Shown here piece by piece: positions 6,535-12,046 of a stretch of DNA of 12,046 nucleotides (position 1 is its first letter; every line of letters begins with the position of its first letter). The position numbers and the translations under genes are program-made. Source of the stretch: Parvularculaceae bacterium (GTDB lineage: Bacteria > Pseudomonadota > Alphaproteobacteria > Caulobacterales > Parvularculaceae); the NCBI GenBank assembly GCA_013389125.1, contig JACADX010000164.1, positions 1 through 12,046 of the forward strand, written 5' to 3'. The notes under the pieces are model-generated. The model saw only the letters and a program-made list of their open reading frames with translations, had not been told where the DNA came from and searched no databases.

Positions 6535-6903
6535 TTAAAGCCCTCCCTTCTTTCTCTTCTTCTTGAATTTCGCCGCGCGCGACGCGGCGTCAAGCGCCAA
6601 TGTCGTCCAGCGCTTCAATTCGTCCTCGTCGTCGAAAATTTCCTCGGGCGCCGCGTAATAGCCCTTCATCTCCTGCCGCTCGCCCGGCTTCATTTCGTAG
6701 GAGAACGGCGCGAGGCCCCGACGGACGAACGCTTTGCGCGTCTCCTCGTCGACCTTGAAAAACACCATATCGTCGTCGAGCAGCGCGAAGATCATCTCGT
6801 CGCAATAAACGCCGGCGCCGCCGAACATCTTGCGGATGCGAATGTCGCCAAAGGGCTGGAACAGCTCCTTTGCTTGTTCGATGAAGGACGCGGAGATCGC
6901 CAT
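6535..6903 (-). CDS. TfoX/Sxy N-terminal domain protein
   Basis: The product has 122 residues, about the size of a lone TfoX N-terminal domain. The family signature RKMFGGAGVY is at residues 24-33. Other matching segments are FALLDDDMVFFKVDEETR (39-56), an AFVRRGLAPFSYE stretch and a YYAAPEEIFDDEDELKRWTTLALDAA C-terminal helix. The tail is Lys-rich (KFKKKRKKGG). The C-terminal domain of longer Sxy/TfoX competence regulators is absent. In alphaproteobacteria such short proteins are common and mostly uncharacterised, so a role in competence should not be assumed. It converges on fliP and follows sufA on the same strand after 84 bp, with a possible weak terminator between, so it is probably separate from the suf transcript or at its far end. 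Confidence 0.85.
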   Translation of the reverse strand: MAISASFIEQAKELFQPFGDIRIRKMFGGAGVYCDEMIFALLDDDMVFFKVDEETRKAFVRRGLAPFSYEMKPGERQEMKGYYAAPEEIFDDEDELKRWTTLALDAASRAAKFKKKRKKGGL

Positions 6904-6956
6904 GGGGACACTTTACCCGCGCCTTCGGCGATCTCAAACAGATCCGCGCATCCCGC

Positions 6957-6975
6957 AAAAAGCCGCAAAGCGCGG
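6957..6975 (-). terminator. Weak intrinsic-type terminator after sufA
   Basis: On the minus strand CCGC, a 5-nt loop and GCGG are followed by C and five T residues, 12 nt after the sufA stop. The 4-bp stem is short, though a neighbouring GCGCG/CGCGC pairing could compete or add stability. The position, at the end of the suf operon and before the TfoX-domain gene, is what one expects of a terminator. Confidence 0.3.
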
Positions 6976-6987
6976 TTGAAAGCGCGC

Positions 6988-7356
6988 CTACGCCTCTTCC
7001 GTCGCCGGGACGATGGTGACGCTTTCGCCGCAGCCGCAGGCGTCGGTCTGGTTCGGATTCCGGAAGACGAAGCGCTGCGAGAGTTTTTCGGCGACGAAGT
7101 CTATCTCGGTGCCGATGAGAAAGAGGATCGCCTTTGGGTCAATGAGGACTTTGATGCCGTTTTCCTCGACGACTTCCTCAAAGGGTTTCGTCTCGGTCGC
7201 GTAGCTCATCTCGTATTCCATGCCGGCGCAGCCGCCGTTCTTGACGCCGATCCTGACTCCGATGAATTTTTCATCGGCGGCGTCCATGATCTCCCGCATC
7301 CGGGCGGCGGCGCGGTCGGTCAAGGTCACGACTTTCGGTCTTGGCCTTCTCGCCAT
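6988..7356 (-). CDS. sufA: A-type iron-sulfur carrier, SufA/IscA (HesB) family
   Basis: A-type carriers take Fe-S clusters from the SufBCD scaffold and pass them to target apoproteins in the cytosol. The product has 122 residues. The three ligand cysteines are present: Cys43 in NGGCAGMEY, and Cys107 and Cys109 in ACGCGES. The core GVRIGVKNGGCAGMEYEMSY and the FVFRNPNQTDACGCGES C-terminus match the family. The ATG at 7356 shares its first base with the last base of the sufT stop (TGATG); a GTG at 7359 is an alternative. SufA, ErpA and IscA are hard to separate by sequence alone; the operon position supports the SufA name. It is the last suf gene of the run. Confidence 0.9.
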   Translation of the reverse strand: MARRPRPKVVTLTDRAAARMREIMDAADEKFIGVRIGVKNGGCAGMEYEMSYATETKPFEEVVEENGIKVLIDPKAILFLIGTEIDFVAEKLSQRFVFRNPNQTDACGCGESVTIVPATEEA

Positions 7357-7745
7357 CACAGATATCCCAATTCCAGCTTCGCCTCGTCCGACATGCGCGC
7401 CGGCGTCCAGGGCGGGTCGAACGTCATGTCGACCTTCACGTCCTCGATCCCTTCTATGCCGCGGAGCGCGCCTTCGACCCAGCCCGGCATTTCGCCGGCG
7501 ACGGGACAGCCGGGCGCCGTCAAGGTCATCTCGACCGTCAAGAGCCGCTCGTCCGAGAGGTCGACCTTGTAGATGAGGCCGAGCTCGTAAATATCGACCG
7601 GGATCTCCGGATCGTAAACCGTCTTCAGCGCCTTCACGACATCGTGGGTGATGCGCGCCATCTCGTCCGCCGGAATGGCGGGTGCGCCGGCGACCGCGGC
7701 TTGCGGGCGCTCTTCCTCGGCCTTGATGTCTATGACGTCGTGCAT
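7356..7745 (-). CDS. sufT: Fe-S assembly protein SufT (DUF59/MIP18 family)
   Basis: SufT proteins belong to the MIP18 family and help in maturation of Fe-S proteins; the exact step is not settled. The product has 129 residues. The first 27 or so are acidic to Ala-rich and probably disordered. The domain then shows VYDPEIPVDIYELGLIY (43-59), the conserved cysteine in TLTAPGCPVAGEM (Cys80), and the C-terminal FDPPWTPARMSDEAKLELG (109-127). The ATG is 9 nt after the sufS stop and an AGGG lies upstream. The stop overlaps the sufA start. Placement between sufS and sufA is common in alphaproteobacterial suf operons and supports the assignment. Confidence 0.92.
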   Translation of the reverse strand: MHDVIDIKAEEERPQAAVAGAPAIPADEMARITHDVVKALKTVYDPEIPVDIYELGLIYKVDLSDERLLTVEMTLTAPGCPVAGEMPGWVEGALRGIEGIEDVKVDMTFDPPWTPARMSDEAKLELGYL

Positions 7746-7754
7746 GGCTCTGCC

Positions 7755-8978
7755 CTATCTAAGAAGTTCATGCGTCTTATGAAGACCCCGGATCAGCGCC
7801 TCGACGTCTTCATGCGTGTTGTAGACGGCGAAGCTCGCGCGCGCGGTCGCCGAAGCGCCGAGCCGCTTCATTAGGACTTGCGCGCAGTGATGGCCGGCTC
7901 TGATGGCGATCCCGGCGCGATCAAGAATGGTTGAGGCGTCGTGCGGATGCGCGCCCTCGACATTGAAGGCGATGATCGGCGCCTTGTCCGGCGCCTGCCC
8001 GTAAAGGCGCACGAAGTTGAGCTTGCCTAGCTCCCTCATCGCGTGCGCGGCGAGCTCTGCTTCATGCGCGGCGATCGCCTCGACGCCCTTCGCCGACATC
8101 CAGTCAAGCGCCGCGCCAAGACCGATCGCCTCCAAAATCGGCGGCGTTCCCGCCTCGAAGCGGTGCGGCGGATCATTGTAGGTGACATAGCCTTCGGCGA
8201 CGACGTCGATCATTTCGCCACCGCCGCGGAAGGGCGGCATCGACTTCAAGACGTCGCGGCGTCCGTAGAGGACGCCGACCCCCGTCGGTCCATAGAGCTT
8301 GTGGCCGGTCGCGACGTAGAAGTCGCAGCCGATGTCCTGAACGTCGACCTTCCCATGCGCGGCGCCCTGGCAGCCGTCGAAAAGGATCTTGACGCCGCGC
8401 TCATTCGCGATGCGGGTCAGATCCTTCGCGGGCGTCGGCGCGCCGAGAACGTTCGACATGTGCGACAGCGCTGCGATCTTCGTGCGCCGCGAGATCAGCG
8501 CCTCGAACGCTTTGGGATCAATCGTCCCGTCGTCCGAAATATCAAGCCACTTGAGCACGACGCCTTTCCGCTCGCGCAGGAAGTGCCAGGGCACGATGTT
8601 CGAATGATGCTCCATCTTCGAGAGGATGACTTCGTCGCCCTCGACCATCGACTGCCCGAGCGAATTCGCGACGAGATTGATCGCGTCTGTGCCGCCGGCG
8701 GTGAAGACGATCTCCTCGGGCGAAGCGGCGTTCAGGAACTTCGCCGCGGTCTTGCGCGCATCCTCGAACGCCGCCGTCGTCTCGTTCGCAAGCGTATGAA
8801 GCCCGCGATGGACGTTGGCGTAGCTTCCTTCCATCGCGCGTCGCATCGCGTCGATGACGGCGCGCGGCTTTTGAGCCGACGCGGCGTTGTCGAGATAGAC
8901 GAGCGGCTTGCCGTTCGCTTCGCGCGTCAGGATCGGGAACTCGGCGCGAATCGCGGCGATGTCGAGGGGCGCGGTCAT
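7755..8978 (-). CDS. sufS: Cysteine desulfurase SufS
   Basis: SufS is a PLP-dependent class V aminotransferase-fold enzyme that takes sulfur from L-cysteine as a persulfide for Fe-S assembly, releasing alanine. The product has 407 residues, the usual length. YLDNAASAQKP (28-38), NVHRGLHTLA (54-63), and FTAGGTDAINLVAN (91-104) match the family. The PLP lysine is in ATGHKLYGPTG (Lys227) and the persulfide cysteine in RAGHHCAQ (Cys365), each one residue from the E. coli SufS positions. The ATG at 8978 overlaps the sufD stop by ATGA and has a strong GGAGG 4 nt upstream. A longer in-frame reading from 9170 lies inside sufD and is rejected. No SufE or SufU partner gene is seen in the window. Confidence 0.97.
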   Translation of the reverse strand: MTAPLDIAAIRAEFPILTREANGKPLVYLDNAASAQKPRAVIDAMRRAMEGSYANVHRGLHTLANETTAAFEDARKTAAKFLNAASPEEIVFTAGGTDAINLVANSLGQSMVEGDEVILSKMEHHSNIVPWHFLRERKGVVLKWLDISDDGTIDPKAFEALISRRTKIAALSHMSNVLGAPTPAKDLTRIANERGVKILFDGCQGAAHGKVDVQDIGCDFYVATGHKLYGPTGVGVLYGRRDVLKSMPPFRGGGEMIDVVAEGYVTYNDPPHRFEAGTPPILEAIGLGAALDWMSAKGVEAIAAHEAELAAHAMRELGKLNFVRLYGQAPDKAPIIAFNVEGAHPHDASTILDRAGIAIRAGHHCAQVLMKRLGASATARASFAVYNTHEDVEALIRGLHKTHELLR

Positions 8979-10201
8979 GCGCCCTCCAGCCATTTTGAAA
9001 CGCGCTTGCGGAACGCCTGCGCGATCCCGGGATGCTGGATCGAGTCGAAAGCCGAATCGACGAACGCCGCGATCAGCATGGCGCGCGCCTCTGAATCCGA
9101 AAGTCCGCGCTGGCGCATGTAAAAGATCGCATTCTGATCGAGCGCGCCCGCGGTCGATCCATGCGCGCACGCGACATTGTCGGCGTAGATTTCGAGCTCC
9201 GGCTTTGCATTCGTCTCGGCCGTGTCGGATAGAAGGAGCGCGTCGGCAGTCATCCGCGCGTCCGTCTTCTGCGCGGAGCGCTCGACGCGGAATTTTCCCT
9301 GGAAGACGTTGCGGCCCTTGTCCTTGGCGACGCCCTTGTGGCGCTGGCGCGTCGTCGCGCCCTCGGCGAGAAAGACGATTTCGCTCGTGAAGTCGCTGTG
9401 ACGCTCGTCGGAAAGGAGCGCCGCGCTCGACAGGTCTACGGCGGCGCCCGGGGCGACGAAATGCGCATGGGTTTCGTGGCGCGCAAGGCGCGAGCCGAAA
9501 GACAGGGACGCCTGAGTGAACCGCGCGCGCGCCTCGATCTTCGGCGCGAAGATCGAATGGATGATCGCACGCTCGCCGGTTTCGCAGAGCAGCGCGCGAT
9601 CAAGGCGCGCATCATCCTTGAGGACGAGATGAAAGAGGTGCGAATGGAATGCGGCGCCCTCGCCCTCGAACGTCTCGATGAGAGTCGCGCTGGAGCCGGC
9701 GCAGAGCCGCAAAAGACCTTGCGCGAAGGAAAAGCCGTCGCCTTTGCCGATATGGCGGATGAGGATCGGCGGCGCGAGCGCGACGCCTTCGGCGATTTCG
9801 ATGCCGATCGCCTTTTTCGTCATCGCGACGTTGAGCGCCGCGATGGGGTTCGTCTCAAGTTCCGGGATCGTGCCGACGGCGTCGACGATCCCGTAGCGGA
9901 CGCCCGCCGGAAACGCCGCCGCTGGAATGTCGATGCGGCCGTTGATGATCCGGATCTCGATGGGCTTCAGTCCGGCGAGATCGGCGGCGAGCGGCGGCGC
10001 CGTTTCATGCAGCGCCGCCGGCGCGCCCGGCGCCTCGCGCAGCGCGGCGTTAAAATCGGTCCAGCGCCAGCCTTCGATCCGGCGGTGCGGAAATCCCCTT
10101 TTCAAGAACGCGTCGAACGCGTTCGCGCGCAGCGGCGGGGCGCCGCGCATCCGCGCGGCGAGCGCCGTCTCGAGCGGGGAAGATGGCGCGCGAGCCGTCA
10201 T
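8975..10201 (-). CDS. sufD: Fe-S scaffold subunit SufD
   Basis: SufD joins SufB and SufC in the SufBC2D scaffold on which clusters are built. The product has 408 residues from the ATG at 10201. The C-terminal core is well conserved: DALLLSDTAETNAKPELEIY, then NVACAHGSTAGALDQNAIFYMRQRG. It holds Cys345 and His347, which correspond to Cys358 and His360 of E. coli SufD; that histidine is reported as important for cluster assembly. A FVDSAFDSI segment follows near the end. The N-terminal part includes RIEGWRWTDFNAAL, usual in SufD. The ATG shares a base with the sufC stop (TGATG) and has GAGG 7 nt upstream; a GTG at 10204 is possible. Lack of the SufB-type N-terminal region excludes SufB. Confidence 0.95.
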   Translation of the reverse strand: MTARAPSSPLETALAARMRGAPPLRANAFDAFLKRGFPHRRIEGWRWTDFNAALREAPGAPAALHETAPPLAADLAGLKPIEIRIINGRIDIPAAAFPAGVRYGIVDAVGTIPELETNPIAALNVAMTKKAIGIEIAEGVALAPPILIRHIGKGDGFSFAQGLLRLCAGSSATLIETFEGEGAAFHSHLFHLVLKDDARLDRALLCETGERAIIHSIFAPKIEARARFTQASLSFGSRLARHETHAHFVAPGAAVDLSSAALLSDERHSDFTSEIVFLAEGATTRQRHKGVAKDKGRNVFQGKFRVERSAQKTDARMTADALLLSDTAETNAKPELEIYADNVACAHGSTAGALDQNAIFYMRQRGLSDSEARAMLIAAFVDSAFDSIQHPGIAQAFRKRVSKWLEGA

Positions 10202-10962
10202 CACGCCGCCTCGATGAATTGTTCGTAGCCGGACTCTTCGAGAACCCGCGCAAGTTCCGGCCCGCCGGACTTCACGATGCGCCCGCCGGCGAGAACATGC
10301 ACGCGGTCGGGTTTGATATGGTCCAACAGCCGCTGGTAATGCGTGATGACGAGAAAGCCGCGCGCCGTCTTGCCATTTTTTTGGCCGCGCAGCGAATTGA
10401 CGACGTCGCCGACCATTTTCAAGGCGTCGATGTCGAGGCCTGAATCCGTCTCGTCCATGATCGCGAAACGCGGCTCGAAGATCGCGAGCTGCAGCATCTC
10501 CATCCGCTTCTTCTCGCCGCCGGAAAAGCCCACATTGAACGGGCGTTTCAGCTTTTCGTCGGAAAGGCCGACGATCTTCGACTTCGCGCGAATGAGCTTC
10601 AAGAAGTCGGCGGCGGAGACTTCCGCCTCGCCGCGCGCCTTTTTCTGCGCGTTCAAGGCCGTACGGATGAAGGTCATCGTCGCGACGCCGGGGATTTCCA
10701 TCGGATGCTGGAAGGAGAGGAAAAGCCCCTTCGCGGCCCGCGCGCTCGGGTCAAGGCCGAGTACGCTTTCGCCGTCGAGCGTCACCGATCCCGCCGTCAC
10801 GTCGTACCCTTCGCGGCCAGCGACCGCGAAAGAAAGCGTCGATTTTCCTGAGCCGTTCGGACCCATGATCGCGTGCACTTCGCCCGCCGGCACTGCGAGC
10901 GTGAGGCCGCGAATAATCTCATGCCCGCCGACGGAAACGTGGAGATTGTCGATCTTCAGCAT
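10201..10962 (-). CDS. sufC: Fe-S assembly ATPase SufC
   Basis: SufC is the ABC-type ATPase of the cytosolic SufBC2D scaffold. The product has 253 residues. The Walker A is GPNGSGKST (34-42, Lys40), the Q-loop region is FLSFQHPMEIPG (81-92), the ABC signature is FSGGEKKRMEM (146-156), the Walker B is FAIMDETDSGLD (166-177, Glu171), and the H-loop is in VITHYQ (His208). SFQHPMEIPGV and MDETDSGLDIDALK are SufC hallmarks that separate it from transporter ATPases. The ATG at 10962 is chosen because AAGGA lies 7 nt upstream and the start overlaps the cupin stop as TGATG. Earlier in-frame codons up to 11049 lie inside the cupin gene and encode an Arg-rich stretch. Confidence 0.97.
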   Translation of the reverse strand: MLKIDNLHVSVGGHEIIRGLTLAVPAGEVHAIMGPNGSGKSTLSFAVAGREGYDVTAGSVTLDGESVLGLDPSARAAKGLFLSFQHPMEIPGVATMTFIRTALNAQKKARGEAEVSAADFLKLIRAKSKIVGLSDEKLKRPFNVGFSGGEKKRMEMLQLAIFEPRFAIMDETDSGLDIDALKMVGDVVNSLRGQKNGKTARGFLVITHYQRLLDHIKPDRVHVLAGGRIVKSGGPELARVLEESGYEQFIEAA

Positions 10963-11606
10963 CACTGATCCTTCGGCTCGACGATCACATAGATCGCGGT
11001 CGTGTCGCCGATGTTGAAGGCTTCGTGCCATTCGACGCCGTCGGACCACCAGCTGTCGCCGGCTTTCATCTTGAGATCGCGGACGCCCTTGCCGTCGGTG
11101 ACCCGCATGGTTCCGCCTTCGACGACATAGCCCCAGTGTTTTGGATGAAAGTGACGCTCATGACCGGCGCCCGACGCGAAGACGCACCTGAAGGCGCGCA
11201 TCGCCGCATTGTCGTCGAGCAAGGCGCAGGTCTTCTCGCCTTTCCAGCCGGCGTCGAGCGCGTGCGGGTTCGACTGTCCCTTGATCGAGAACCGAAGGCC
11301 GCCGCTGATCTCATCTGGACGATAGACAAGGTCCTTCGCCCCGGCTTCGGGCTCGCCGAAGATGATCGCGCCGCCGGAGGCGGGAATCGGATTATCAGTT
11401 GGCTGAGCAAAAGCCGGCGCGGCAAGGAAGCAAAGGATGGCCGCGACCGCTCCCCTCTCACGCTTGCTGGAGAGGGTTCGGGGACGAGGGGGCGCTGAAA
11501 AGCCGGCTGCCGCCGCTCCGCCCGCACCCGGCGCTTCGCGCAACCCTCTCCCGCAAGCGGGGGAGGGCTTCGGCGCGCCGGCTCCATGCAAACCTGATCT
11601 TATCAT
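10962..11606 (-). CDS. Secreted cupin-domain protein with a repeat inserted in its signal-peptide region
   Basis: A single cupin domain occupies about residues 135-212 of 214. GHERHFHPKHWGYVVEGGTM (149-167 region) gives the HxHxnE metal-binding pattern (His152, His154, Glu163), and WSDGVEWHEAFN gives the second-motif histidine (His194). A hydrophobic export segment, AVAAILCFLAAPAFA, lies at 53-67 with a likely cut before Gln68, so the mature protein is probably periplasmic. The ATG at 11606 overlaps the preceding stop as ATGA. Residues about 14-52 are encoded by a paired-hairpin repeat, so the export segment does not sit at the N-terminus as usual. The original start was probably MIRSGL followed directly by the hydrophobic stretch. 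Substrate is unknown. Whether the present product is still exported is uncertain, but the rest of the frame is intact. Confidence 0.8.
   Translation of the reverse strand: MIRSGLHGAGAPKPSPACGRGLREAPGAGGAAAAGFSAPPRPRTLSSKRERGAVAAILCFLAAPAFAQPTDNPIPASGGAIIFGEPEAGAKDLVYRPDEISGGLRFSIKGQSNPHALDAGWKGEKTCALLDDNAAMRAFRCVFASGAGHERHFHPKHWGYVVEGGTMRVTDGKGVRDLKMKAGDSWWSDGVEWHEAFNIGDTTAIYVIVEPKDQ
11453..11567. repeat. Paired-hairpin palindromic repeat inside the cupin gene
   Basis: Two hairpins of 24 nt each, 11453-11476 and 11544-11567, lie 67 bp apart. Each has 11-bp arms around a 2-nt loop. The first (CCCTCTCACGC/GCTGGAGAGGG) has two mismatches, the second (CCCTCTCCCGC/GCGGGGGAGGG) one. The two hairpins share the CCCTCTC and GAGGG ends, so the unit is also an inverted repeat overall. 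The translated segment (PSPACGRG and LSSKRERG) is of a kind often seen as spurious peptides from dispersed GC-rich repeats in alphaproteobacterial genomes. No transposase gene or clear target duplication is visible. It reads in frame through the cupin gene. Confidence 0.75.
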
Positions 11607-12025
11607 CTCTTCACCGCAAGACATTCGATCTCCAGCGCCGCGCCGAAGGCGAGACCGTCGACGCCGAAGGTCGACCGCGCCGGCTTTTCGTCCGGAAAAA
11701 ACTTCACGTAAGCCGCGTTCATCTCGGCGAATTTCGACATGTCGTCGAGAAAGACCGTGCATTTGACGATGTCGTCGAGCGAAGCGCCGACGCGCGCTAG
11801 AGTGAGTTTGTAGTTCTCGAAGATCGCCGTCGTCTCCGGGCCGACGCCGCCTTCGACGAGTTCGACGGTTCGAGGCTTCCGGCCGATTTCGCCCGCAAGA
11901 TAAATTGTGTCGCCGACAACGACCGCCGACGAGAACGGGAGATTGTCGGGGAGCGACGGATCGCGGTCGTAGATGCGCGGCGCAGGTTCCGCGGAACAGG
12001 CGGAAAGCACAAGCGCCGCCAACAT
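11603..12025 (-). CDS. RidA/YjgF-family lipoprotein (start may lie beyond the window)
   Basis: RidA-family proteins hydrolyse reactive enamines and imines such as 2-aminoacrylate. From the ATG at 12025 the product has 140 residues. It begins with a short hydrophobic stretch and a lipobox LSAC (Cys10), so it should be a lipoprotein rather than cytosolic. The RidA fold residues are present: VGDTIYLAGEIG (37-48), a NAAYVKFFPDEKPARSTFGV block with the key Arg117, and LEIECLAV with Glu132. Those two residues are the usual substrate-binding pair, so deaminase activity is possible. The reading frame stays open upstream to the window end (GGRVIAS precedes the Met) and the signal is short and uncharged from 12025, so the true start is likely a few codons further or off the edge. 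The stop overlaps the cupin start (ATGA). Confidence 0.85.
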   Translation of the reverse strand: MLAALVLSACSAEPAPRIYDRDPSLPDNLPFSSAVVVGDTIYLAGEIGRKPRTVELVEGGVGPETTAIFENYKLTLARVGASLDDIVKCTVFLDDMSKFAEMNAAYVKFFPDEKPARSTFGVDGLAFGAALEIECLAVKR

Positions 12026-12046
12026 TGACGCAATGACCCTTCCCCC

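Noticed and set aside
5483..6538. Long plus-strand open frame (351 codons) overlapping fliO and fliP
   Set aside because: Its translation is Arg/His/Ala-rich with no membrane or domain pattern, and fliO and fliP in the other frames are unmistakable. It is a shadow caused by high GC content.
9338..10228. Plus-strand open frame of 296 codons opposite sufD
   Set aside because: It is the antisense of a well-conserved SufD and is strongly Arg/Asp-biased.
1..12046. CRISPR arrays, tRNA or rRNA genes, transposases, phage or toxin-antitoxin genes
   Set aside because: No regularly spaced repeats, tRNA cloverleaf or such protein motifs were recognised on reading both strands; the non-coding gaps are short apart from 2583-3098.

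Overview
The window comes from a GC-rich alphaproteobacterium that is very probably motile. The evidence is fliO-fliP gene content, a textbook CtrA-type TTAA-N7-TTAA site in front of fliO, a SUF operon carrying a SufT (DUF59) gene, and a paired-hairpin repeat of a kind common in alphaproteobacterial genomes. The genus cannot be read from the sequence; Caulobacterales-, Parvularculales- or Rhizobiales-like lineages would fit.

Region 1 (1-5255) is a surface-polysaccharide block. Leftward run a membrane phosphoglycosyl transferase, which loads the first sugar on undecaprenyl phosphate, and a membrane-anchored TPR protein cut by the left window edge; they are 2 bp apart. Rightward runs a 718-residue fusion of a GT4 glycosyltransferase with a WalW-like polysaccharide deacetylase. 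The 516 bp between the divergent genes is not empty. It holds a probable 48-residue single-pass membrane protein (2785-2931, minus strand), a cluster of short inverted and tandem repeats (2677-2780), and two adjacent perfect palindromes (3009-3026 and 3029-3040) just upstream of the fusion gene.

Region 2 (5252-6467) is a short flagellar transcription unit, fliO-fliP, joined by an ATGA overlap. The CtrA-type box sits 17 bp from a TATCAT -10 element. A convergent TfoX N-domain protein follows (6535-6903, minus strand).

Region 3 (6988-12046, all minus strand) is a tightly packed iron-sulfur assembly operon. In transcription order it reads RidA-like lipoprotein, secreted cupin, sufC, sufD, sufS, sufT, sufA. 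Nearly every junction is an ATGA or TGATG overlap. sufB is not in the window and probably lies past the right edge. Two features stand out: two predicted extracytoplasmic proteins lead the visible part of a cytosolic pathway, and a paired-hairpin repeat sits in frame inside the signal-peptide region of the cupin gene.

No CRISPR array, tRNA, rRNA, transposase or phage gene was recognised. The best candidates for something new are the in-frame repeat in the cupin gene, the GT4-deacetylase fusion with its double-palindrome control region, and the small membrane protein next to it.
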